From positions 682,001-746,000 of the forward strand of contig NZ_AP027149.1 of the NCBI RefSeq assembly GCF_027925445.1: 64,000 nt of DNA, read 5' to 3'. The notes beneath the pieces are model-generated. The model was not told the DNA's origin, ran no database searches, and worked only from the letters and a program-made list of their open reading frames with translations. This stretch comes from Methylocystis bryophila (GTDB taxonomy: Bacteria; Pseudomonadota; Alphaproteobacteria; Rhizobiales; Beijerinckiaceae). The position numbers were made by a program, and so were the translations under genes. Shown piece after piece: positions 10,625 through 19,548 of the stretch (positions are counted from its first letter, which is position 1; each line of letters begins with the position of its first letter).

Positions 10625-11179
10625 TCAAGCCTTCCACTTGATCGAGCAGCCGATCGCCGCGATTTGCTCGCCGGGCGCTTCCCCCGTTTTGCCGATCGCT
10701 CGCATCGCCTCGAGCAGCTCGTGCTTGGCGTCTTTGGGCGGCGGGCTCGTGCGTCCCGCGTCGAGCCGCCCGCGGTATTTGAGCTTCTTGTCCTTGTCGT
10801 AGCCGAAGAAATCCGGCGTGCAGACCGCGTCATAGACGCGGGCGACCGCCTGCGTCTCGTCGTGGAGATAGGGGAAAGGGAAGGCGTGGGCCTTGGCGAA
10901 TTCCTTCATCTTTGGAAAGGAGTCGTCCGGATAGGCCCTGGCGTCGTTCGAGCAGATCGCGGCGAAGCCGAAGCCCTCCTGCATCAAGGCGCGCGCGTCG
11001 GCGACGAGCCGGTCGATCACGGCGATCACATAGGGGCAGTGGTTGCAGATGAAGACGATCACCGTTCCTTTCTCGCCGGCGACGTCGGCGAGCGCGTAAG
11101 TCTTGCCGTTGGTCGCGGGCAGGCGGAAATCCGGCGCGGGGGAATCGAAGGCGATTTTGTCGGGACCGATGGCGGCCAT
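10625..11179 (-). CDS. Thioredoxin-fold (AhpC/TSA-type) protein
   Basis: 184 residues with an AhpC/TSA-redoxin fold: APDFRLPATNGKTYAL, then a TVIVFICNHCPYV strand-helix that places a CxxC pair (CNHC) at the thioredoxin active-site position, and YLHDETQAVARVYDAVCTPDFF further on. There is no signal peptide, so it is cytoplasmic, unlike TlpA/ResA. It probably acts as a thiol-disulfide oxidoreductase or peroxiredoxin-like protein; the partner is unknown. The OsmC gene lies upstream on the same strand 38 bp away, which suggests a small redox-defence unit. Confidence 0.85.
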   Translation of the reverse strand: MAAIGPDKIAFDSPAPDFRLPATNGKTYALADVAGEKGTVIVFICNHCPYVIAVIDRLVADARALMQEGFGFAAICSNDARAYPDDSFPKMKEFAKAHAFPFPYLHDETQAVARVYDAVCTPDFFGYDKDKKLKYRGRLDAGRTSPPPKDAKHELLEAMRAIGKTGEAPGEQIAAIGCSIKWKA

Positions 11180-11217
11180 GCTCGAGCCTCTCTTTCAGCG
11201 GCGCTGGCGCCGCGGCG

Positions 11218-11667
11218 TCATGGCGCCGGAAAGACGCTGACCGTGGTCGACACCGAATTTGCGATGAAACATTCCTGGTGCGCGTTCGCGTGCAGCCGGT
11301 CGATGTCCTCGGGGCTTGGCGTCTTCGGCCCGGAAAAGACGATTTTCGGGCGCAACTCGACCCGGGTCACCGCGAGTTTCCCGGCTTTCTTCTCGAGGAA
11401 ACCTACAGCCTGGTCCTCGTAGCTGTCGACGATAAATCCCTCGCGCGAGGCGAAAGCGAGGAAGGTGAGCATGTGACAGCTCGACAAAGACGCGACGAAC
11501 GCTTGTTCGGGATCGACGCGCCCGGGATTGCCGAGATAGGCTGGCGCCGCTGAAGCGGGGACCTCGACGCCCGCCTCAAAGCGCCACTGGTGATCTCGCG
11601 GATAGTTCCTGTAGCCGAAGTCGGCGCCCCCGCGGGCCCATGAAATCGTTGCTCTATGTTCGGACAA
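11218..11667 (-). CDS. OsmC-family peroxiredoxin-like protein
   Basis: 149 residues from the TTG at 11667, chosen because it follows a GGGAGAGG ribosome site and begins the conserved SEHRATISW strand; the ORF extension to 11838 is not conserved in character. The two redox cysteines of the OsmC/Ohr fold are visible in SSCHMLTFLA and in HQECFIAN. OsmC/Ohr proteins reduce organic hydroperoxides using thiol chemistry in the cytoplasm. It sits upstream of a thioredoxin-fold gene on the same strand. Confidence 0.85.
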   Translation of the reverse strand: MSEHRATISWARGGADFGYRNYPRDHQWRFEAGVEVPASAAPAYLGNPGRVDPEQAFVASLSSCHMLTFLAFASREGFIVDSYEDQAVGFLEKKAGKLAVTRVELRPKIVFSGPKTPSPEDIDRLHANAHQECFIANSVSTTVSVFPAP

Positions 11668-11857
11668 CGGCCTCTCCCTGGTCTTTTCGCAAATTCGTGC
11701 TGAACAGGTCACAGAATTAGCCCAGATCTCACGCAGGCCAAGGCCGCGGGCTTTAACAATGCCGCGGCTTGATCCCATCCCGCAAAGGAAACAGCAAAGC
11801 TTGCGCGGACCCATCCCGCGGGGAAGGTCGTCTCTCATGTTTGGCTAAAGGAAAAAA

Positions 11858-11934
11858 TGGTCGGAGTGAGAGGATTCGAACCTCCGACCCCCTCGTCCCG
11901 AACGAGGTGCGCTACCAGGCTGCGCTACACTCCG
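11858..11934 (-). tRNA. tRNA-Pro (anticodon CGG)
   Basis: Read on the minus strand this is a 77-base cloverleaf: acceptor CGGAGTG pairs with CACTCCG before A73 and an encoded CCA; the anticodon arm is CCTCG-TTCGGGA-CGAGG, giving CGG; the T arm contains GGTTCGAATCC. It stands alone between the OsmC gene and htpG. Confidence 0.97.
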
Positions 11935-12155
11935 ACTTTGCGGTATTCCCGCGAAGCACGCCCGTGGGCGTCCGCGGCGCTTATAGCTTCAGAGTACGCG
12001 GGCCGCAACAGCGTTGTATCTCTCCCAAGTTTTCGGCGAAAACCCGGCGGCCGGCCCCGGCGCGGCGGGCTTGCAACTTCGCGCCCTCTCGCCGATATCC
12101 CCGGTGGCGCGCCTGAAAGCGCTGATAAACCGCAATTCCTTCGGAGACCTAAGAA

Positions 12156-14063
12156 GTGACCGACGACGCAAATTCCGCGATCCTCGACGCCGCCCCGGCC
12201 TCGAGCCACGGCTTCACGGCCGATGTGGCGCGGCTGCTGCAGCTCATGGCCCATTCCGTCTATTCCGAGCGCGACGTGTTCCTGCGCGAGCTCGTCGCCA
12301 ACGCGGCCGACGCCTGCGAGAAGCTGCGGCACGAGGCCCTCTCCGACGGCGCCCTCGCCGAGAAGGCCGGCGCGCCGCTCGTCACCATCGCCCTCGACAA
12401 GGAGAAGCGCCTCCTCACCGTGACCGACAATGGCGTCGGCATGGACCGCGACGAGCTCGTCTCGGCGCTGGGCACGATCGCCAACTCCGGCACCCGCGCC
12501 TTTCTCGACAAGCTCGGGTCCGAGAAGGGCGAGAACCTCGGGCAAAGCCTCATCGGCCAGTTCGGCGTGGGCTTCTATTCGGTGTTCATGGTCGCGGATA
12601 AGGTCGAGGTCGCGACGCGCCGGGCCGGCTCGGAGCAAGCCTGGCTTTGGACCTCGGAAGGCAAAGGGACCTACACGATCGAGGCCGCCGCGTCGGAAGA
12701 CGCCCCTGCTGTCGGCACGCGCGTCACGCTGCATCTCAACGCGGAGAGCGACGAATTTTTGGAGAGCTGGCGCGTCGAGCGCGTGCTCAAGGAACATTCG
12801 GGCGCCATCGCCATCCCGATCGATCTCCTCGGCGCGCCGGGCGAGGAGCCGCGCCGCATCACCGACGGCCAGGCGCTCTGGACAAAGCCGAAATCCGAGA
12901 TCACGCCCGAGGAATACACGGATTTCTACCATCAGCTTTCCGGCCAGTTCGACGAGCCGGCGCTGACCATCCATTGGCGCGCGGAAGGCCGAACCGAATA
13001 TACGGTGCTGGCCTTCATCCCCGGCGCCCGGCCGCTCGACCTCTTCGATCCGCTGCGCCGGAGCCGGGCCAAGCTCTATGTGCGGCGCGTGCTGATCTCC
13101 AAGGAGATCGACCTGCTGCCGGCTTGGCTGCGCTTCGTGCGGCTCGTCGTCGACAGCGCCGACATTCCGCTCAACGTCTCGCGCGAGATGGCGCAGAATA
13201 GTCCCTTGATCGCCCAGATCGGCAAGGCGATCACGACGCGCATCGCCCAGGAGATCTCCAAGCTCGCCGAGAATGAGCCCGAGAAATTTGCGCAAGTCTG
13301 GAAGAATTTCGGCGCCGTACTCAAGGAGGGGCTGCACGAGGACCCCTCGCGGCGCGATGAGATCTTCAAGATCGCGCGCTTCGCCTCGACGAACGCGCCC
13401 GAGCCGACGCGCACGCTGAAGGACTATGTGGCGGATCTGCGCGAGAACCAGACCGCGGTTTATTATCTCCTCGGCGACGATCGCAAGCGTTTGGCCTCGA
13501 GCCCGCAGCTCGAGGAATTTCGCGCGCGGGGCGTGGAGGTGCTTCTTCTCGACGATCCGGTGGACGCCTTTTGGGTTACGAGCTGCGTGGGCTATGACGG
13601 GAAGCCTTTCAAATCGGTGACGCAGGGCGCGGCGGATCTGAGCCAGGTCCCGCTAAAGGAGGGCGAGACGGCCCCCGAGGCGCCCGAGTCGGCGGGAGAA
13701 GTCGCGGCGCTCGTCACGCGTCTCAAGGAGACGCTGAAGGAGCATGTCGAGGACGTTCGGCTGTCTACGCGTCTGCGCGACAGCGCCGTCTGTCTCATCG
13801 CGCCGGAGCATGGCCTCGATCGCCGTCTCGCCAAGCTCCTCGCCGAGCACGGCGAGAGCGGCGCGCTCGGCAAGCCGGTTCTTGAGATCAATCCGCGCCA
13901 TCCAGCGATCCTGGCGCTTGCCAAGCTCGCCGAAGGCGAAGAGGCGAGCGACGGCGCCTTCATGCTGCTCGACCTCGCGCGCATCGCCGACGGCGAGCCG
14001 CCGGTCGATGCGGCGGCTTTCGCGCGCCGGCTCGCGGCGCGGCTCGCGAAAATGGGCGCGTGA
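12156..14063 (+). CDS. htpG: Molecular chaperone HtpG (Hsp90)
   Basis: 635 residues from a GTG start. The N-terminal GHKL ATPase domain shows LRELVANAADAC (Asn for Mg-ATP), VTDNGVGM, GTIANSGT and GQFGVGFYSVFM. The middle domain carries the conserved RRVLISKEIDLLPAWLRFVRLVVDS and PLNVSREMAQ region, and a shorter C-terminal dimerisation domain follows. It is an ATP-dependent cytoplasmic chaperone. Length is normal for bacterial HtpG. The stop overlaps the prmC start by four bases, so the two are translationally coupled. Confidence 0.97.
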   Translation: MTDDANSAILDAAPASSHGFTADVARLLQLMAHSVYSERDVFLRELVANAADACEKLRHEALSDGALAEKAGAPLVTIALDKEKRLLTVTDNGVGMDRDELVSALGTIANSGTRAFLDKLGSEKGENLGQSLIGQFGVGFYSVFMVADKVEVATRRAGSEQAWLWTSEGKGTYTIEAAASEDAPAVGTRVTLHLNAESDEFLESWRVERVLKEHSGAIAIPIDLLGAPGEEPRRITDGQALWTKPKSEITPEEYTDFYHQLSGQFDEPALTIHWRAEGRTEYTVLAFIPGARPLDLFDPLRRSRAKLYVRRVLISKEIDLLPAWLRFVRLVVDSADIPLNVSREMAQNSPLIAQIGKAITTRIAQEISKLAENEPEKFAQVWKNFGAVLKEGLHEDPSRRDEIFKIARFASTNAPEPTRTLKDYVADLRENQTAVYYLLGDDRKRLASSPQLEEFRARGVEVLLLDDPVDAFWVTSCVGYDGKPFKSVTQGAADLSQVPLKEGETAPEAPESAGEVAALVTRLKETLKEHVEDVRLSTRLRDSAVCLIAPEHGLDRRLAKLLAEHGESGALGKPVLEINPRHPAILALAKLAEGEEASDGAFMLLDLARIADGEPPVDAAAFARRLAARLAKMGA

Positions 14064-14947
14064 GCGAGACCGGCGGATTCGAGGCGCGCGCCGGCGAGAC
14101 GCGCGGACAGGCGCTTTCCCGTCTCGCGCGTTTTCTTGAGGCGAGCGGCGTCGAGGCCGCGCGGGAGGACGCGCGGCTCCTGCTATTCGACGCCTGCGGT
14201 CTCACTCACGCCGAGTTTGTGCTCTCGCCCGAGACGCCGCTCGGTAAGGCAGAAGCGGGCCTTCTCGCCGAGCATGCGGCGCGGCGCGCGGCGCGCGAGC
14301 CCGTGTCGCGCATTCTGGCGACGCGCGGCTTTTGGACGCTCGATCTCGCCGTCTTCCCCGATGTGCTCGATCCGAGACCGGACACGGAGAGCGTGGCCGC
14401 TCTGGCGCTCTCGCTCGTCTCCGCGCGCCGCGACGAAGCCTTGCGCCTGCTCGATCTCGGTTCCGGCTCGGGCGCGCTGCTTTGCGCGCTTCTCGCCGAG
14501 CTTCCCCAAGCCTTTGGCGTCGCGGTCGATCTTTCGCCGCAGGCCCTGCTGGCGACGCGGACGAATTTGACGCGTTGCGGCTTTTCGGCGCGCGCCGCGC
14601 TTTTGCGCGGGTGTTGGGGCGGCGCGCTCAGCGGCGCCTTCGATCTCATCGTGGGCAATCCTCCTTATGTGAGGAGCGGGGACATCGATGAGCTCTCGCC
14701 GGAAGTGCGCTTGCATGATCCGCGCCTTGCCCTCGACGGCGGCGTCGACGGGCTGTCTTGCATTCGCGAAATCGCTGCGGATCTGCCGCGGCTGCTCGCG
14801 CCGGGCGGGGTCGCCGTCTTGGAGGTCGGCTGCGGACAAGCGCATGAGACCGCGGCCTTGCTCGCCGCGGCGGGGCTCGACGACGCCGGAACGCGTCGCG
14901 ATGCGGGCGGTCGCGAACGCGCTGTGGCCGCGCGCCGCCGACTGTGA
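14060..14947 (+). CDS. prmC: Peptide chain release factor N5-glutamine methyltransferase PrmC
   Basis: 295 residues from the GTG at 14060, overlapping the htpG stop (GTGA). The helical N-terminal domain is followed by a Rossmann methyltransferase core with DLGSGSGALLCAL (SAM binding), the catalytic NPPYV motif at VGNPPYVRSG, and the C-terminal GGVAVLEVGCGQ strand. PrmC methylates the GGQ glutamine of release factors RF1/RF2. In related genomes it is commonly paired with prfA and followed by DUF4167; here DUF4167 follows but htpG takes the upstream place. Confidence 0.93.
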   Translation: MSETGGFEARAGETRGQALSRLARFLEASGVEAAREDARLLLFDACGLTHAEFVLSPETPLGKAEAGLLAEHAARRAAREPVSRILATRGFWTLDLAVFPDVLDPRPDTESVAALALSLVSARRDEALRLLDLGSGSGALLCALLAELPQAFGVAVDLSPQALLATRTNLTRCGFSARAALLRGCWGGALSGAFDLIVGNPPYVRSGDIDELSPEVRLHDPRLALDGGVDGLSCIREIAADLPRLLAPGGVAVLEVGCGQAHETAALLAAAGLDDAGTRRDAGGRERAVAARRRL

Positions 14948-15397
14948 TAAGTTTGCAACGGCTGAAGTCTTTTTTACCGATGGCTTGCCGGAGCCCTTGG
15001 CGAAGCGGCGCGCGTCTTATATAAAGGGGGAGAGACGTCGGGTTGCTCGTATTGTAGCGATGCAGTCAAGGTTCGCGCGAATTGGCGAGACGGGCTGCCA
15101 AGTTTAACCTTCGAGCAAAGGATGCGGTCGCCGGGGGTGGCGATCCGGCTGTTCCTTGGTTCACCGACGTGATCGCCTGGCTTTGAGAGCGCGGGCGTCT
15201 GACGATCCAACATGGAGACGAAGGCGCATCGGGCGCGGGTCTCGAGGGCGGCGCGCGGATATCCGCCACCGACCCGAATAGTTAGCCGAGCGTGATCGCG
15301 TCCGTTTGTGAAGCCTTGCCGCCGCTAGCGGGTCGAAGCCTCAACGCAAAGTAAACGCACGGCTTCGCGCGTGAATAAGGATCATTGGGGACAATCG
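14948..15397 (+). other. Long intergenic leader upstream of DUF4167 gene
   Basis: About 450 bases without a convincing gene. The region has a T6 run just after prmC, a TTATATAAAG tract near 15018 that could be a -10 element, and several short GC-rich inverted repeats. It probably contains the promoter and a long 5' leader for the DUF4167 gene; I cannot identify a known RNA family in it. Confidence 0.4.
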
Positions 15398-16333
15398 ATG
15401 AGACCAGGACAGAACAAACGATTGCGCGGACGTCCGGGGCGTAAGGGACCTAATCCGTTGACCCGATCCTTCGAGTCGAACGGACCCGACGTCAAAATCC
15501 GCGGCACGGCGCAGCATGTCGCCGAGAAATATCTCCAGCTCGCGCGCGACGCCCAATCTTCCGGCGACATTGTTCTGGCGGAAAATCTGCTGCAACACGC
15601 CGAGCATTATTTCCGCTTGATCTCCGCAGCGCAGCAGCAGCAGCAAGGCGGATACGGCCGGACTTCTTATGAGCAGGAGGCCGAAGCCGAGGACGATGAC
15701 GATTTCACGGGGGTGCCGGACCGCTTTGCGTCGCTCGCAGAAAGGCTCCCCGCGCCTTCGTACGCCCAGCAGCAGCCGAATTTCCAGCCGCCGGCCAATT
15801 ACATGGCCGCCAGCGCGCCGCAGCCGAGCTTCCAGCCGGCGCAGCCGCAGCCGCAGCCCTTTGAGGAGCGGCCCGCCTATCCGGAAATGCGGCATGAGCG
15901 CCCGGTCCGCTCCGACCGCGTGCAATTCGGCGGGCGCAATCGCGATCGCGGCCAGGAGCAGAACGCTGAAGGCGGCGAGCGACCCGAACGTTCCGAGCGC
16001 CCCGAGCGGAACGATCGTCAGCCTCGTTTCGGCTTTGACCGCAATCGCGAGCGTCCCCGCTTCGAGGCGCGTCGAGAACGCGAGCCTTCGTTCAACGCCG
16101 AGCAGCCTGCCGCGCCTGAGGGCGGCGCGGGCCTGCCGGCCTTCATCACGGCGCCTCCCGCCGTGCCGCGCGTCGCCGCCAGCGAGCCGACGGAGTCGAC
16201 TGCCGGCGAGGAGCGGACGAGCGGCCGCGGCGGCTATGCGATGACGCCGCGACGGCGTTCGCGCGCGCCGCGAGAAGAGGCCGGCGGAGAAGAACCGGCC
16301 CGCGCCGCCGGAGATTTGCCGCTCGGCGAATAA
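15398..16333 (+). CDS. DUF4167 protein
   Basis: 311 residues from the ATG at 15398, where the conserved MRPGQNKRLRGR start begins after a GGGG ribosome site; a GTG nine codons earlier is less likely. The N-terminal ~75 residues are the strongly conserved DUF4167 domain, basic at first and then KIRGTAQHVAEKYLQLARDA and an AENLLQHAEHYFRL helix. The rest is low-complexity: Gln runs, acidic EAEDDDD, then repeats rich in Pro, Arg and Glu (ERPERSERPERNDR). The arrangement suggests an RNA- or ribosome-associated protein with a disordered tail, but the function is not established. Confidence 0.9.
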   Translation: MRPGQNKRLRGRPGRKGPNPLTRSFESNGPDVKIRGTAQHVAEKYLQLARDAQSSGDIVLAENLLQHAEHYFRLISAAQQQQQGGYGRTSYEQEAEAEDDDDFTGVPDRFASLAERLPAPSYAQQQPNFQPPANYMAASAPQPSFQPAQPQPQPFEERPAYPEMRHERPVRSDRVQFGGRNRDRGQEQNAEGGERPERSERPERNDRQPRFGFDRNRERPRFEARREREPSFNAEQPAAPEGGAGLPAFITAPPAVPRVAASEPTESTAGEERTSGRGGYAMTPRRRSRAPREEAGGEEPARAAGDLPLGE

Positions 16334-16377
16334 GCCGGCTGCAATCGAGAGCGCGCTCGGCCTCGCCGCGCGCGCGC

Positions 16378-16731
16378 TCAAATCCGACCCGCATCGCCGA
16401 TCTTCACCCCGCCGCCGCCGCAGTCGATGTGGCCGAAGCGCTTCCGCAGGGATTGGACGAGGTCCATATCGCGCGCGCCGGCGCCAGGCTTGACGCCCGT
16501 CGCGGCGCATCGGTCGATCATCTTCAAGATTTCGAGTTTTGCGTCGCCGAGCGTCAGCGTCAGCGTCTCGCCGACGAACCCGGTTTCTTCCCAAGGCGTC
16601 ATGTCCGCGAGAGGGAGATTGGCGCGAAACCGCAGCGGATCGACTGGCTTCGCCGCCGCCTCGGCGATCGACTCGACGCTCGCAACCTTGGACTGGCCGT
16701 CGAGCCGCGCCGTCCTTTTCTCGCCTGTCAC
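16378..16731 (-). pseudogene. MOSC-domain protein remnant (C-terminal half)
   Basis: The 117-residue frame matches the C-terminal part of MOSC (molybdenum cofactor sulfurase C-terminal) proteins: PVDPLRFRANLPL, then WEETGFVGETLTL, the RCAATGVKPGAGARD cysteine motif and LRKRFGHIDCG. Complete MOSC proteins of this type are about twice as long and start with a beta-barrel strand that is missing; an in-frame TAG about 45 bases upstream of the first possible start closes the frame. A family B repeat lies about 100 bp upstream. Most likely a decayed gene; a short functional protein is less likely. Confidence 0.6.
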
Positions 16732-16827
16732 GCGGCCTTTCGATGCGGAGCGCTCGGCGGGGTCGACTCTCCTCTAACGCAACCGCGCGCAGCGTTGGGC
16801 CGCGTCCCAAGGCCGGTTGAGCCCCCA

Positions 16828-16939
16828 GATCACGCTGCGTTCAGGCGGAATCGCCTGAACGCAGAAAACCTGATCGATTCTAAAAGCTCAGAGCGCGATT
16901 TGTGCGAAAAACCGGTCCCCACTTTTTCGCATCGCGCTC
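16828..16939 (-). repeat. Palindromic intergenic repeat, family B (reverse copy)
   Basis: Reverse copy of the ~115-bp family B element: a GATCACGCTGCG...CGTGATC-like palindrome containing TTCAGGCGGAATCGCCTGAA, a TTCTAAAAG spacer, and a second palindrome with GAGCGCGATTTG arms and the AACCGGT core. Unlike other copies its ends are not flanked by TA. It separates the MOSC remnant from the SDR gene. Confidence 0.85.
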
Positions 16940-17014
16940 CGGTGGCCGCAGGCGCAGGGCAGAGCTATTTAGGCGTTGTCATTGTCGCGCAGGGCGGCGC
17001 GAGGGAGGAACGGA

Positions 17015-17707
17015 TTGAGCGAGCATTGGGTCGTATCCGGCGCCAGTCGCGGCATTGGCCTCGAGCTTGTGCGTCAGCTCGCGGCGCGCGGCGAGCGCGT
17101 CACCGCGAGCCTGCGCGATGAGGCCGCGCGCGACGTGCTGCTCGCCTCGCTCGCGGCGCAGCACGCCCGCATCGAGACCAAGCTTTTCGACATGCGCGAC
17201 GGCGAGGCGATCCTCTCCGCTGCGAAGACCGTCGCCGGACCGATCGACGTGCTCATCGCCAACGCCGGAGTCTTCGGGCCCAAGCCGCAGACGCCACTCC
17301 AAATGGACTTTGAGGCGGCGCTCGACGTGTTCTCGATCAATACGCTCGGTCCGCTGCGCCTCGTGCGCGCGCTTTTGCCGCAGCTCGCCGGCGCCGCCAA
17401 TCCGCGCATCGTCCTCGTCTCGAGCGAGCTCGGCGCGTCGGCCGACGTCCGTCCGTCAAGCGCCGTCTACGCCGCGAGCAAGATCGCCCTCAACAAATTC
17501 GCCCAATGCCTCGCCGAGGAGCTGAAGCCGAAAGGAATCGTCGTGATCGCGCTGAGTCCCGGCTGGGTTCGCACCGACATGGGCGGCCCCAACGCGACGC
17601 TTTCCGTGCAGGAGAGCGGCTCCGGCATTCTCGCGACGATCGACGCGCTGACGATTGCCGAGAGCGGCAGCTTCATCGACTATCAGGGCGAGCGGCTCGC
17701 CTGGTGA
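17015..17707 (+). CDS. Short-chain dehydrogenase/reductase
   Basis: 230 residues from the TTG at 17015, which has a GAGGGAGGA ribosome site. Classical SDR features: SGASRGIG nucleotide-binding loop at about residues 8-15, DVLIANAG, and the catalytic S...YAASK (YxxxK) motif, with SPGWVRTDMGG after it. It resembles the C-factor/CsgA-like SDRs, but the substrate cannot be predicted. It converges on rsmB with only 3 bp between stops. Confidence 0.9.
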   Translation: MSEHWVVSGASRGIGLELVRQLAARGERVTASLRDEAARDVLLASLAAQHARIETKLFDMRDGEAILSAAKTVAGPIDVLIANAGVFGPKPQTPLQMDFEAALDVFSINTLGPLRLVRALLPQLAGAANPRIVLVSSELGASADVRPSSAVYAASKIALNKFAQCLAEELKPKGIVVIALSPGWVRTDMGGPNATLSVQESGSGILATIDALTIAESGSFIDYQGERLAW

Positions 17708-17710
17708 GGC

Positions 17711-19168
17711 TCAAGGGCGGCGGAAAAGACGCGCCGCAAAGAAGCCGTCGACGCCCGCAAGGCGCGAATCCTCGTTCGGCAGCATTTGTGGCGTCGTCCG
17801 GAGATCGCCGTCCCGATTCGCAAATTCCGATGGCGCGCCGAGCGCCGCCAAATCCACGGGTTCCCGCCTGAAATCGGGATTGCGCCTCAAAAACGCGGCG
17901 ACCTGAGTCTCGCCCTCCTCCGGCTCGAGAGAGCAGACGCAATAGACGATCCGTCCGCCGGGACGCGTCACCGCCGCGGCGCGATCGAACATTTTGGCTT
18001 GCAGAACGGCGAGGGTTTCGATGTCGCTAGGCTTCTTGGTCCAGGCGACGTCGGGATGTCGGCGAATCGTGCCGGTCGCGGTGCAGGGCGCGTCGATCAG
18101 AATGGCGTCGAAAGGTTGAGCCGAATAGCCCGTCGCGTCGGCGACCGCGATGTCGGCGTGAAGCTTCAAGCGATCGAGATTGGCGGCGAGAAGCTTGAGC
18201 CGCTCGGCGGAGCGGTCGAGCGCGGTCACGCGCGCGCCCGTGCTTGCGAGCTGCGCGGTCTTGCCGCCCGGCGCCGCGCACATGTCGAGCACCCGTTCAT
18301 CCGGTTTCACGTCGAGGAGACGCGCCGGCAGCGCCGCCGCCGCGTCCTGAACCCACCATTCGCCGTCGGCAAAGCCTTCGAGCTCGACGATCGGCTGGCG
18401 CGTGGACAGCCGCACGGAGCCTGTGGGCAGCACGACGCCCCCGAGACGCTCGGCCCAGAACGCGGGTTGGGACTTGGTCGTGAGGTCGAGCGGCGGCTCG
18501 CGCATCTGCATTTGAACGATGCGCTTGGTTTCGGCCTCGCCATAGGTCCTGCGCCAGCGTTGCGCGAGCCAGGGCGGGGCGTCGAACTCGCCGCTTTCGG
18601 CGAGCGCAAGGAATTCATCGCGCCGGCGGGCGAGATTGCGCAGCACGCCATTGACGAGACCCGCGAATCCCGCGGTCTTCGGCTCGAGCCGCACGGCGCG
18701 CACCGCAAGGTCGACCGCCGCGTGATCGGCCGCGTCGAGAAAGAGAATTTGCGCCGCGGCCGCGATGAGCGCCCATTCGAGGCGGGTCGCCTGGCGGGGC
18801 AGGCCTTTCTCGAGCAGGAGCGAAAGCGCCCGGCGGATGACGCCGAGACGCCGCAAGGCGACTGTGGCGATGGAGCGGGCAAGCGCGACGTCGCGGGCGT
18901 CGAGGCCCGCAAGACGATTGGGGACGGCGAAGGGCGTGAAACATTCGTCGAGGCGGTGGCCGCCCTGCACGACGTCGCAGATGACATGCGCCGCGGCGAG
19001 CCGCGCCGGCAGGCCGGGAATCTTCTGCGCCTCGGCCTCGCGCGCTTCCTCCGCAAGGACGAATCCCTGGCGCGGCGAAGCTTTCGTCGAGGTCTTGGCT
19101 TTCGAAAGGAAAGATCTAGAGTTCTGTGTCGCCAACCAACGGCTCCCCGTCCCTGCCGCCGCACCCAT
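17711..19168 (-). CDS. rsmB: 16S rRNA (cytosine-967-C5)-methyltransferase RsmB
   Basis: 485 residues. An N-terminal NusB-like helical domain (about 50-190, with AARSIATVALRRLG-type helices) precedes the methyltransferase domain: DMCAAPGGKTAQLA for SAM binding, DAPCTATGTIRRHPD with one catalytic cysteine, and the second cysteine in VCSLEPEEGE. It methylates C967 of 16S rRNA. The first ~45 residues are a poorly conserved extension, so a later start is possible. Divergent from the DUF1674 gene with 41 bp between starts, a neighbour pair typical of Hyphomicrobiales. Confidence 0.93.
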   Translation of the reverse strand: MGAAAGTGSRWLATQNSRSFLSKAKTSTKASPRQGFVLAEEAREAEAQKIPGLPARLAAAHVICDVVQGGHRLDECFTPFAVPNRLAGLDARDVALARSIATVALRRLGVIRRALSLLLEKGLPRQATRLEWALIAAAAQILFLDAADHAAVDLAVRAVRLEPKTAGFAGLVNGVLRNLARRRDEFLALAESGEFDAPPWLAQRWRRTYGEAETKRIVQMQMREPPLDLTTKSQPAFWAERLGGVVLPTGSVRLSTRQPIVELEGFADGEWWVQDAAAALPARLLDVKPDERVLDMCAAPGGKTAQLASTGARVTALDRSAERLKLLAANLDRLKLHADIAVADATGYSAQPFDAILIDAPCTATGTIRRHPDVAWTKKPSDIETLAVLQAKMFDRAAAVTRPGGRIVYCVCSLEPEEGETQVAAFLRRNPDFRREPVDLAALGAPSEFANRDGDLRTTPQMLPNEDSRLAGVDGFFAARLFRRP

Positions 19169-19209
19169 AGCATGCTACCAGCCGAAGCTCGCGCGAAGAA
19201 GGAGTCAAG

Positions 19210-19431
19210 ATGACGACAAAGCTCACGGGTTCACAAGAAATCAGCGCAGAGCCCGAGCTTGAACGCGGCGAGAAGCTTTCCCCGGCCGCGCGCCGCGCGC
19301 TGGCGGAAGCCGCCGCCCGCCGCGCCGCCGCCGCCCAGAGCGCGCCGAGCGATGAGATCGGCGGCCGCGCCGGTCTCGAGCCCACCCGCTACGGCGATTG
19401 GGAGAGAAACGGCCTCGCGAGCGATTTCTAG
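19210..19431 (+). CDS. DUF1674 protein (SDHAF4-like)
   Basis: 73 residues with a GAAGGAG ribosome site. An Ala/Arg-rich helix is followed by the conserved C-terminal signature EIGGRAGLEPTRYGDWE ending in GLASDF, as in mitochondrial succinate dehydrogenase assembly factor 4. In mitochondria this factor protects the flavinylated SDH subunit; the bacterial role is inferred. The TAG stop (19429-19431) is the first three bases of a family A repeat. Confidence 0.9.
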   Translation: MTTKLTGSQEISAEPELERGEKLSPAARRALAEAAARRAAAAQSAPSDEIGGRAGLEPTRYGDWERNGLASDF

Positions 19432-19544
19432 AGCATGTCACGGAAAAGTGCGAAGCGGTTTTCCGGTCAAGACATGCTCCAACCTTTTGATTTGACGCGA
19501 TTCCTTATCGCTCGAACGATTCCGTTCGAGCGGGAAACGCGCTA
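19429..19544 (+). repeat. Palindromic intergenic repeat, family A (forward copy, TA at both ends)
   Basis: 116 bp starting TAGAGCATGTCA and ending GGGAAACGCGCTA. Module 1 is a palindrome with GAGCATGTC/GACATGCTC arms around GTGCGAAGCGG; module 2 has CTCGAACGATTCCGTTCGAG. Its first TAG is the stop codon of the DUF1674 gene, and its right end lies 4 bp from the stop of the dienelactone hydrolase gene. Confidence 0.9.
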
Positions 19545-19548
19545 AGTC

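Noticed and set aside
15341..16810. 489-codon minus-strand frame across the DUF4167 gene and MOSC remnant
   Set aside because: Low-complexity Arg-rich translation, antisense to a conserved gene; no domain.
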